Shown here piece by piece: positions 1 through 4,887 of a stretch of DNA of 6,206 nucleotides (within the stretch, counting starts at the first letter, position 1; the number at the start of each line of letters is the position of its first letter). Location of the stretch: NCBI GenBank assembly GCA_943327015.2, contig CALPVM020000151.1, positions 1 to 6,206 of the forward strand, read 5' to 3'. A model generated the notes under the pieces. That model made no database searches, was not told where the DNA came from, and worked only from the letters and a program-made list of their open reading frames with translations. The translations under genes were made by a program, and so were the position numbers. The DNA comes from Akkermansia muciniphila. GTDB taxonomy: Bacteria; Pseudomonadota; Gammaproteobacteria; Burkholderiales; Burkholderiaceae_C.

Positions 1-57
1 CAATAACTCTTACAAAAAAGACATTTTTATAGAGATATTTATCCTCACGGTGTGCCA

Positions 58-261
58 CTAAACCAGCATGTTTAACTGCGTGCCCAAGCTGCCACTGGTT
101 GCCAAAGGCAAAATGGTAGGCAGTGCTTCCAGCAAATCGCTTACCCCTGACTCTTGCGCAGACAAGGCTTTTTTTAACACTAGCAATGAAGCCTCTTGGC
201 CTGCTGGATGAGCGTCTATTTGCGACAGTGATGCGGCAGTATAAATGGGTGAAATGTCCAT
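58..261 (-). CDS. YjfB-like putative motility protein, 67 aa
   Basis: This small protein matches the YjfB putative-motility family in both length and pattern. It opens with M-D-I-S, has a central helix V-L-K-K-A-L-x3-Q (about residues 28-36) running into L-L-E-A-L-P (43-48), and ends with L-G-x-Q-L-N (59-64). The family name comes from association with motility genes in other bacteria; its biochemical role is not known to me. There is no signal peptide, membrane segment or cysteine. The ATG is preceded by a purine-rich G-A-A-A-G-A at a usable distance, and the stop is TAG. No flagellar gene is visible nearby: it is transcribed away from the lipase and its downstream neighbour lies outside the window. 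Family assignment is from recognition of the pattern; function is inferred only from the family name. Confidence 0.72.
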   Translation of the reverse strand: MDISPIYTAASLSQIDAHPAGQEASLLVLKKALSAQESGVSDLLEALPTILPLATSGSLGTQLNMLV

Positions 262-534
262 GATTTATCTTTCAATACATGCCGCTCCTATCGTCAGTAC
301 AGTGGATTTCTTAAGCCAAGAAATAAAATTGATAAACCTCTCTAAACAGGGGTTTACCCGAATATTTAGAAAAATTTTTTTCCTTAAAATCGCCAACATA
401 TCTACAACTGGTAAAGATATTTGCCACAAGCAAGTATGCATCCAGTAGCGACAACGCCCCCACCCAAGAGGTCGCACATGGTTCCGTTTGCCTTAATCAC
501 TTTAACAACAGACAACAGACTTCTTGGAAAAAAC
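262..534. other. AT-rich divergent intergenic region between yjfB-like gene and lipase
   Basis: About 270 bp separate the starts of two divergent genes and should contain both promoters. It is clearly more AT-rich than the flanking genes. I cannot assign a convincing -35/-10 pair for either direction. The upstream in-frame extension of the lipase (421-534) does not look like protein: it is proline/threonine-rich and sits ahead of a typical signal peptide, so I treat it as untranslated leader. The only notable structure is an imperfect inverted repeat at 333-356, listed separately. Confidence 0.6.
333..356. repeat. Imperfect inverted repeat (8-bp arms, 8-nt loop)
   Basis: TAAACCTC at 333-340 pairs with GGGGTTTA at 349-356, with one T-G mismatch and an 8-nt spacer. 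No T run follows on either strand, so it is not a standard intrinsic terminator. Its position between two divergent genes is compatible with an operator, but a chance repeat in AT-rich DNA is equally possible. Confidence 0.35.
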
Positions 535-1479
535 ATGATCAAATCTTTCAAAGCAACTGCAGCAGCTCTTTTAGTAGCTCTGTCTTTCTCCCACACAGCC
601 ACACAAGCTGCAGGCTACACCCAAACCAAATACCCGCTCGTTATGGTGCATGGCATTTTTGGTTTTGACAACATCGGCCCGGTTGAATATTTTTACGGCA
701 TTCCTTCAGCACTGCGTGCAGATGGCGCTCGTGTTTACTTGGTACAAGTATCTGCTGCCAACAGCCACGAAGCTCGTGGCGAGCAACTGCTTACCCAAGT
801 TAAACAAATTATTGCGGCTACCGGCGCAGGCAAAGTTAACCTCATTGGTCACAGCCAAGGCAGCCCCACAGCGCGCTATGTAGCATCGGTCAGCCCCCAA
901 TTAATCGCGTCTGTTACTTCGGTTGACGGCGTCAATAAAGGCTCTGCCATTGCTGACATTGTTCTCAAAGTTGCGCCTCCCGGCTCTATCACTAACACCG
1001 CTATTGCATCTGCAGCCAATGGTATTGCATCCGTTGTCAGCTTTATTTCCAATGGCAAAGGCTTGTCGCAAGACTCTTTAAAGGCCGTTACAGCATTAAG
1101 TACTGCAGGCACCGCCAAATTTAATACAGCCCACCCTGCAGGTGTACCTACATCTGCCTGCGGAGAAGGTGCTTACTCTGTTACTAAAAATGGTCACAAG
1201 GTAAATTACTATTCTTGGGGTGGAGCAAGTGCTTACACCAATGCACTTGATATAGCTGACCCACTTTTTGCGCTTACATCTTTGGGTTTTGGCGGCGCAC
1301 AAAACGACGGCATGGTTTCTGTTTGCAGCCAACGTTTAGGTAAGGTTATTCGTGCAGACTACAAAATGAACCACATGGACGTAGTTAACCAAACCGTAGG
1401 TATTGTTAACCTGTTTGAAACCAATCCTGTTAGCATTTTCCGTGCACATGCTAACCGTTTGCAATTAGCTGGTCTGTAA
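535..1479 (+). CDS. Secreted triacylglycerol lipase, family I type, 314 aa
   Basis: This is an alpha/beta-hydrolase that hydrolyses triacylglycerol esters outside the cell. The start at 535 is chosen because it yields a classic signal peptide (M-I-K-S-F-K, then a hydrophobic stretch) and a 314-aa precursor, close to Pseudomonas aeruginosa LipA; a weak G-G-A lies 6 nt upstream. Cleavage is likely after residue 25, giving a mature start A-G-Y-T-Q-T-K-Y-P that aligns with the Pseudomonas enzyme. Visible landmarks are the oxyanion H-G-I-F-G (39-43), nucleophile Ser107 in G-H-S-Q-G, Asp258 in N-D-G, His280 in M-N-H-M-D, calcium ligands Asp239 and Asp282, and a probable disulfide Cys209-Cys264. By sequence alignment Ser107 equals mature Ser82. 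The G-H-S-Q-G and D-G-V-N-K-G-S segments resemble Proteus-type lipases. No foldase (lif) gene is adjacent; the gene converges on the dehydrogenase. Confidence 0.93.
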   Translation: MIKSFKATAAALLVALSFSHTATQAAGYTQTKYPLVMVHGIFGFDNIGPVEYFYGIPSALRADGARVYLVQVSAANSHEARGEQLLTQVKQIIAATGAGKVNLIGHSQGSPTARYVASVSPQLIASVTSVDGVNKGSAIADIVLKVAPPGSITNTAIASAANGIASVVSFISNGKGLSQDSLKAVTALSTAGTAKFNTAHPAGVPTSACGEGAYSVTKNGHKVNYYSWGGASAYTNALDIADPLFALTSLGFGGAQNDGMVSVCSQRLGKVIRADYKMNHMDVVNQTVGIVNLFETNPVSIFRAHANRLQLAGL

Positions 1480-1480
1480 T

Positions 1481-2179
1481 TTACCAGTCAATTTCCTGGC
1501 CCTTGTAGTCAATAAAAAGCGCTCCCTGTTTAGGGGGCGCTTTTTTCATTGCAAGCAACATTCCAGTAACCGATTCTTCTGGCTCCAGCAAATTTTCAAC
1601 CGCAGCAGAAAATGGCTTAGACAATGCAGACCTCACAGTGCCAGGCTGCAAAGCTATCAAACGTAAGGCAGAGTTTTTGCGTTGCAGTTCAATAGCAGCT
1701 GTTTGCAGCAGCATATTCATTGCAGCCTTAGATGCACGATAACCATACCAGCCACCTAATTTATTGTCCGAAATACTACCTACACGCGCAGACAATTTGG
1801 CATAAATGCTCGGCCCTGCAGCCAACAACGGGGCAAAATGGCGCAGCAGCATCACAGGACCAATGGCGTTCACTTGAAATGAGTGTGCCAAAGGATCTTG
1901 CTTTAATGCAGATAACGCTTTTTCAGGCCCTACCCCATTGGAGGTTAACACGCCTGTTGCATCAATAATAGTGTTGAATGGCCCCGATGATTGGCAAAGC
2001 TGTGCCAGTGCTGCAAAGTTGTCAACGCGCTCCAAGTCAAACAGAGAATGGGACGATCTGGAAATACTCTCTATGTGGGTGCACATGGGGTCTTGTTCAA
2101 AGGCGTGAACAAATGCTTGCCCAATAGAACCTGAGGCACCAAAAACAAGGGCTTTGTAAGGATGTGAAAAAAAATTCAA
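1481..2179 (-). CDS. SDR-family NAD(P)-dependent oxidoreductase (C-factor-like), 232 aa
   Basis: This is a classical short-chain dehydrogenase by length and motifs. It has a Rossmann cofactor loop G-A-S-G-S-I-G (14-20), an acidic/Asp segment D-L-E (48-50), a structural Asn104 in V-N-A-I-G, a serine-rich K-L-S-A-R-V-G-S-I-S segment (128-137) providing the catalytic Ser, and Y-R-A-S-K with Tyr147 and Lys151. The L-G-G-W-Y-G-Y-R-A-S-K stretch is typical of the C-factor-like subgroup. The substrate cannot be read from sequence. The start is TTG, supported by a strong A-G-G-G-G-A nine bases upstream and by a TTGA overlap with the stop of the preceding gene, which indicates translational coupling. 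It is last in the four-gene operon, and its 3' end carries the lipase terminator. Confidence 0.88.
   Translation of the reverse strand: MNFFSHPYKALVFGASGSIGQAFVHAFEQDPMCTHIESISRSSHSLFDLERVDNFAALAQLCQSSGPFNTIIDATGVLTSNGVGPEKALSALKQDPLAHSFQVNAIGPVMLLRHFAPLLAAGPSIYAKLSARVGSISDNKLGGWYGYRASKAAMNMLLQTAAIELQRKNSALRLIALQPGTVRSALSKPFSAAVENLLEPEESVTGMLLAMKKAPPKQGALFIDYKGQEIDW
1514..1546 (+). terminator. Rho-independent terminator of the lipase, symmetric
   Basis: A-A-A-A-A-G-C-G-C-T-C-C-C (1514-1526) pairs with GGGGGCGCTTTTT (1533-1545) around a 6-nt loop; there is one G-T wobble. The GC core is followed by six T on the plus strand, so it is a strong intrinsic terminator for the lipase, 35 nt after its stop codon. 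The A run on the other side makes it terminator-like on the minus strand too. It lies inside the 3' coding end of the convergent dehydrogenase, about 30 nt before that gene's stop codon. Confidence 0.85.
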
Positions 2180-2358
2180 GTCAGATCATCCCCTGGATTT
2201 AGATCTACTGTTTGTGGAGATGCATTTACAGGTTGGGAAGATGCCAAAACATCGTTTTGGCAAAGTTGGTTTCCAACCCAGCGCTGACCGCACCAACACA
2301 GGCCGTTAGCATCAATAATGCAGGTTCCTGAACCACAGCATCTTTCATCGTCTTGCAT
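2176..2358 (-). CDS. Cysteine-rich small hypothetical protein, 60 aa
   Basis: The protein carries six cysteines within residues 7-33, in the pattern C-C-x4-C-x7-C-W-C-x9-C, followed by a polar, cysteine-free tail of about 27 residues. There is no signal peptide or membrane segment, so it is probably cytoplasmic. The spacing suggests a small metal-binding knuckle or a redox-active thiol cluster; I cannot choose between these. It is a real gene because it has a good G-G-G-A-G six bases before its ATG, sits 15 bp after the DCC gene, and its TGA overlaps the TTG of the SDR gene. I recall similar short C-C-G-S-G-x-C proteins in betaproteobacteria but no established function. Context with a CxxC protein makes a thiol or metal role plausible as inference. 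Confidence 0.72.
   Translation of the reverse strand: MQDDERCCGSGTCIIDANGLCWCGQRWVGNQLCQNDVLASSQPVNASPQTVDLNPGDDLT
2189..2194 (-). promoter_or_regulatory. Shine-Dalgarno site fixing the TTG start of the SDR gene
   Basis: On the minus strand this reads AGGGGA, nine bases before a TTG codon that overlaps the upstream TGA. No in-frame ATG lies at a sensible place in the N-terminal region, so this site decides the non-ATG start. Confidence 0.7.
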
Positions 2359-2373
2359 GAGTAACTCCCAAAA

Positions 2374-2757
2374 TTAATGGTGAATTTTTACCGGTGAAAC
2401 CATTTTTTGCAACCGTGGCCTCAACCCTAAAAACAAGCGGTAACACCATTCCATCATAACCAAAACCCCTGGTACTTTGGAGATTACAGCAAGATATCGC
2501 CACCGTGGCAGCAACTGCCACATGTGCACAAATGCCCTAGCACCACTGATAAGTTCCCCATCGGCGGTAATCACATGAAATCGTTGCATCAGCACACTTT
2601 TGTGATGACCATTAACAGGTGAATCTTTTAAACAAGAAACATCCAGCCATTGAATCGGCTTTACGGCTTGTAATTGGCGGTACATGGCAATCTCTCGGCT
2701 GCAGATGGGGCAGGAGCCATCGTACAAAACACAGGTAACAGGTGTTGATTCAGGCAT
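2374..2757 (-). CDS. DCC-family thiol-disulfide oxidoreductase-like protein (DUF393), 127 aa
   Basis: The hallmark is at the N-terminus: V-L-Y-D-G-S-C-P-I-C (10-19), the D-x2-C-P-x-C motif that names the DCC family and provides a thioredoxin-like CxxC at Cys16 and Cys19. The rest follows the family: a basic helix, a W-L-D-V strand (37-40), the mid-section H-V-I-T-A-D-G-E-L-I-S-G-A-x-A-F (61-76), and a C-terminal basic L-R-P-R-L-Q. Length is normal. The members are predicted thiol-disulfide exchange proteins, but substrates are mostly unknown. Two extra cysteines lie at 9 and 42. The start lies two bases after the stop of the upstream gene, so it is co-transcribed; the ribosome binding site is weak, which fits coupling to that gene. 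Confidence 0.88.
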   Translation of the reverse strand: MPESTPVTCVLYDGSCPICSREIAMYRQLQAVKPIQWLDVSCLKDSPVNGHHKSVLMQRFHVITADGELISGARAFVHMWQLLPRWRYLAVISKVPGVLVMMEWCYRLFLGLRPRLQKMVSPVKIHH

Positions 2758-2759
2758 GT

Positions 2760-3176
2760 TTAGGCTTTCTGTAACATTCCCCAGGGCGATGCAAGGCGCC
2801 GGACTTGCACATGGTTTAAATGGGCAGACTTTTCGTTACTAGAATCGCAGCAATTTAATGCTTCATCATTCAACAGGGTATCTGAAGCCTCTTCGTTGCG
2901 ATTAATGATGCGGCTTGGCCACAATGTTTCGTCGTAAATAATTGGGCCTTTGTAAAACGGCATGGATGTTCGGTACAGGGCATCTAGTGCAGCAGCAGGT
3001 TCTACATACAAATTAGCCAGTGTTAAACGATTATCACGAATGGTCTTTTTTAAGCCATTCAAAATTGTTTTGAGCTGCTCTTCATCTTCAACGTAGCGCG
3101 TCCACTGCCAAGCCTCAAAAGGCGGAATTTTTCTGGCCTTACCGGTTTTATTAACAAGCATGTATTTAATCTTCAT
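2760..3176 (-). CDS. Hypothetical protein, 138 aa, first gene of four-gene operon
   Basis: I do not recognise this family. The start at 3176 (M-K-I-K-Y-M-L) is preferred over an in-frame codon at 3218 because AAAGGTG lies six bases upstream and the extra 14 residues look like leader. Visible features: a basic N-terminus, an F-E-A-W-Q-W-T-R-Y segment (about 20-28), a predicted helix rich in charged residues (about 30-51), a proline-containing aromatic segment (F-Y-K-G-P-I-I-Y-D-E), and a polar, low-complexity middle-to-end part with N-C-C-D near residues 108-111. There is no membrane segment or signal peptide, so it is probably cytoplasmic. It leads directly into the DCC gene with a two-base gap, suggesting it works in the same process. 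Coding status rests on length, ribosome site and operon fit. Confidence 0.7.
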   Translation of the reverse strand: MKIKYMLVNKTGKARKIPPFEAWQWTRYVEDEEQLKTILNGLKKTIRDNRLTLANLYVEPAAALDALYRTSMPFYKGPIIYDETLWPSRIINRNEEASDTLLNDEALNCCDSSNEKSAHLNHVQVRRLASPWGMLQKA

Positions 3177-3182
3177 CGTCTG

Positions 3183-3189
3183 CACCTTT
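3183..3189 (-). promoter_or_regulatory. Shine-Dalgarno site selecting the 3176 start
   Basis: On the minus strand this reads AAAGGTG, six bases before the ATG at 3176. No comparable site precedes the longer in-frame start at 3218. Confidence 0.6.
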
Positions 3190-3297
3190 GGTATAAGCTT
3201 TCGCGATAAAAATCTCACCTAAAAAATTTTTTTAACAAATTTACTGTAACACTTGGCGCATCAATCTACTCATTTCACATAAAATTCACCGAAAAAT

Positions 3298-3319
3298 CCA
3301 CTCAATACCTACTCAAAAA
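3298..3319 (+). repeat. Two tandem 11-bp direct repeats abutting the regulator start
   Basis: CCACTCAATAC (3298-3308) is followed immediately by CTACTCAAAAA (3309-3319), matching at 8 of 11 positions. The core Y-ACTCA occurs a third time at 3267-3272, 32 bp before the first copy, about three helical turns. They sit directly before the ATG at 3321, so a bound protein would block transcription or translation start. A CarH-like operator is one reading; chance similarity is the other. Confidence 0.35.
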
Positions 3320-3320
3320 T

Positions 3321-4316
3321 ATGACTACTGCAGCAAGCACGGCGCAAGACAACGCAAACTTTAGGTTTCACCGCATTGGTGAGGTGTCGCATTTGAGTGG
3401 AATTCCTGTATCCACCTTGCGTGTTTGGGAGGTTCGTTACAACACGTTTTCGCCCACCAAAACAGCGGGCCAGCACCGGCTTTACAGCGATGATGATGTA
3501 CTCAAAGCCTCACTTCTCAAACAACTCACCCAATCGGGGTATGCCATTAGCAGCTTGGCGCATCTCACTACTGCCGAACTCAACTTGCGTATTCAACAAG
3601 AAAAAAACGCCACAATCGTTACAGAGCCAGCCACTGGCTTGATGGGCATTCATATCGTAGGTCTGCCACTGGCTAGTCGTATGGCATCGCAGCCTTTTGC
3701 CGCCACAGGCTTGGGCGATGCCATCAAGATATTGGATATTTTTGCCGATATGCCCAGTGCTTTGGCTGCTGCAAGCCACTCCCCCTGCCAGTTGCTGATG
3801 GTGCGGGTCAATTCGCTGCAAGCGCTGGTACATGCAGATATTGCACGTTTGGCTAGCCTATGCCAAACCCAAAAACTGCTGGTGCTTTACAACTTTGGTC
3901 AGCAGTGGGTGATTGAATCCATGCGACAGGCTGGTGTTTTGGTGCGTCGCGAACCTATTTCAGACTCCGAACTGGCCGACTTGATTCGCTCGGTCATGCT
4001 GGTCAATGCGCGCACGACGCTCGCGCAGACCCCTTTGGGCGGAATGATTCCGCCGCGTCGATACAACGACGAAACCCTGATGCGCGTGGCGCGCATTCCC
4101 AGCACGGTGCTGTGCGAATGCCCGCGCCATGTGGCTGAAATCATTACCCAGCTAGCCAGTTTTGAGCAGTACAGCGCGGAGTGTTTAAACCGCAGTGCTA
4201 AAGACGCTCAATTGCATGCCTACCTGAGTTCTGTTTCCGGCTCGGCCAGAGCATTGTTTGAGCAAGCGCTCGAAAAAATTGCCGATCACGAGGGCATTAG
4301 TTTGTATTTGGCTTGA
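3321..4316 (+). CDS. MerR-family transcriptional regulator with degenerate B12-type/Rossmann sensor domain, 331 aa
   Basis: The N-terminus is a MerR DNA-binding domain: F-R-F-H-R-I-G-E-V-S-H-L-S-G-I-P (14-29) is the first helix-turn-helix, S-T-L-R-V-W-E-V-R-Y (31-40) the recognition helix with the usual R-x-W-E-x-R-Y, and A-G-Q-H-R-L-Y-S-D-D-D-V (49-60) the wing. Residues 108-226 alternate beta-strands (M-G-I-H-I-V-G, I-K-I-L-D-I-F, Q-L-L-M-V-R-V, K-L-L-V-L-Y) with helices, like a Rossmann, receiver or B12-binding fold. The cobalamin signature D-x-H-x2-G is absent, so cofactor binding is doubtful. A helical C-terminus (265-326) starts with C-E-C-P-R-H. Length is near CarH/LitR-type regulators. 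The start is the only ATG ahead of the HTH, without a clear ribosome site. It is divergent from the four-gene operon and convergent with the cco operon; the target is unknown. Confidence 0.88.
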   Translation: MTTAASTAQDNANFRFHRIGEVSHLSGIPVSTLRVWEVRYNTFSPTKTAGQHRLYSDDDVLKASLLKQLTQSGYAISSLAHLTTAELNLRIQQEKNATIVTEPATGLMGIHIVGLPLASRMASQPFAATGLGDAIKILDIFADMPSALAAASHSPCQLLMVRVNSLQALVHADIARLASLCQTQKLLVLYNFGQQWVIESMRQAGVLVRREPISDSELADLIRSVMLVNARTTLAQTPLGGMIPPRRYNDETLMRVARIPSTVLCECPRHVAEIITQLASFEQYSAECLNRSAKDAQLHAYLSSVSGSARALFEQALEKIADHEGISLYLA

Positions 4317-4322
4317 CCGTAT

Positions 4323-4601
4323 TCAACGCCCGCAACAATCCGGGCGATCATCCTTGTGTAATGGGCAGCGATTGACCTCAAACGGCGACATAGAGAGCAA
4401 TGTGGTGAGCGCACTGGATGCACTGGTGATACCCCAGAACGCAAAAAATGACACGGTATACACCGCCTGTCGCGACCAATCAATGGGCTCACCCATCCAT
4501 TGCAAGTCGTGGGGGTCAATAAAAGCAAAAACCAAAACTTCAAGCACACCGGCCATTAAAAAAGCCGGCCATAAAATCCACATCCATCGTTGTTGCCACA
4601 T
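4323..4601 (-). CDS. Small two-helix membrane protein of the cco operon, 92 aa
   Basis: Start at 4601 is chosen because AAGGAG lies seven bases upstream; a longer reading would overlap fixH. Two hydrophobic segments (about 8-28 and 46-69) flank a short polar loop with D-P-H-D-L-Q-W (29-35). After the second helix comes P-F-E-V-N-R-C-P-L (73-81), a motif I associate with small membrane proteins encoded beside fixH in Burkholderiales, then a charged tail ending D-C-C-G-R. Function is not known. Position four bases after fixH in the same direction suggests a role linked to cbb3 oxidase assembly, as inference. Three cysteines (79, 89, 90) in the tail could bind metal or be redox-active. It is the last gene of this operon within the window and converges with the MerR gene, with six bases between stop codons. 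Confidence 0.78.
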   Translation of the reverse strand: MWQQRWMWILWPAFLMAGVLEVLVFAFIDPHDLQWMGEPIDWSRQAVYTVSFFAFWGITSASSALTTLLSMSPFEVNRCPLHKDDRPDCCGR

Positions 4602-4605
4602 GCCA

Positions 4606-4875
4606 TTACTCCTTGGCTGCCGGCACACCGGTTGCCGCATGGTTACGTGCCTTGATGGCGGGAGCCAGATTTCCTGCTGGCTCAGTCAGCGTTTTATTAA
4701 TTTCCAGACCCTTGCGGTAATAGTTTTCATCCACCACCGGGTCAACGCCCTTAGCTGCCAGATAAAACGTAAAAAATCCTGCTAACACCACGGCAGCAGG
4801 CCCTGAAATAATGAGCCAGACGTGGCCAAACTGCCACCATGGAGCAGGCGTTTGGGGGGCGGATGATGTTGGCAT
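4606..4875 (-). CDS. fixH: FixH-family cbb3 oxidase assembly protein, 89 aa
   Basis: A single-pass inner-membrane protein needed for maturation of cbb3-type cytochrome c oxidase; in the family it is linked to the copper-delivery step. The N-terminus W-W-Q-F-G-H-V-W (13-20) leads into the transmembrane helix (about 19-41, with G-P-A-A-V-V-L-A-G), then the family hallmark V-D-P-V-V-D-E-N-Y-Y-R-K-G (44-56) and I-N-K at 59-61. The remainder is a short Ala-rich tail. It is shorter than the 150-aa-class FixH proteins, a form I recall from betaproteobacteria, so it may lack the larger periplasmic domain. The ATG has AAGGAG eight bases upstream, overlapping the end of ccoG; the gap to ccoG is 12 bp, so they are co-transcribed. 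Confidence 0.87.
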   Translation of the reverse strand: MPTSSAPQTPAPWWQFGHVWLIISGPAAVVLAGFFTFYLAAKGVDPVVDENYYRKGLEINKTLTEPAGNLAPAIKARNHAATGVPAAKE

Positions 4876-4887
4876 AGTCGAGTCTCC

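Larger units (their letters stand above)
3177..3320. promoter_or_regulatory. Divergent promoter region of the four-gene operon and merR-type gene
   Basis: This 144-bp AT-rich spacer must hold start signals for both directions. It contains a perfect A6T6 palindrome (3221-3232), likely to bend DNA. A possible plus-strand -35 is TTGGCG at 3254-3259, with a poor -10 (CACATA or CATAAA) 17-19 bp on; for the minus strand TTGTTA (plus 3234-3239) could be a -35, without a good -10. Neither pair is strong enough to assert. No purine-rich ribosome site precedes the regulator's ATG. Confidence 0.4.

Noticed and set aside
1..57. Possible feature at the left edge
   Set aside because: The segment is AT-rich with no open frame, hairpin with T run or repeat that I can support.
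90..123. Nested inverted repeats (CTGCC/GGCAG outside TTGCC/GGCAA)
   Set aside because: They are inside the YjfB-like coding region, have short arms and no terminator tail, so chance is likely.
410..425. Short palindrome GGTAAA-GATA-TTTGCC upstream of the lipase
   Set aside because: Arms of six with one mismatch are expected by chance in AT-rich DNA, and no promoter elements flank it convincingly.
421..534. In-frame N-terminal extension of the lipase
   Set aside because: It begins with a TTG, has no secretion character, and precedes a textbook signal peptide at 535.
3510..3833. Minus-strand open frame of 107 codons
   Set aside because: It is antisense to the MerR-type gene and has no recognisable domain or ribosome site.
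4327..4346. Hairpin CGCCCG / CGGGCG at the end of the cco operon as a terminator
   Set aside because: The stem is perfect but only 6 bp and is followed by no T run on either strand; it lies within coding sequence and may reflect codons only.
4258..4785. Long plus-strand open frame of 175 codons
   Set aside because: It lies antisense to fixH and the small membrane protein, both supported by family motifs and ribosome sites; its composition is not protein-like.
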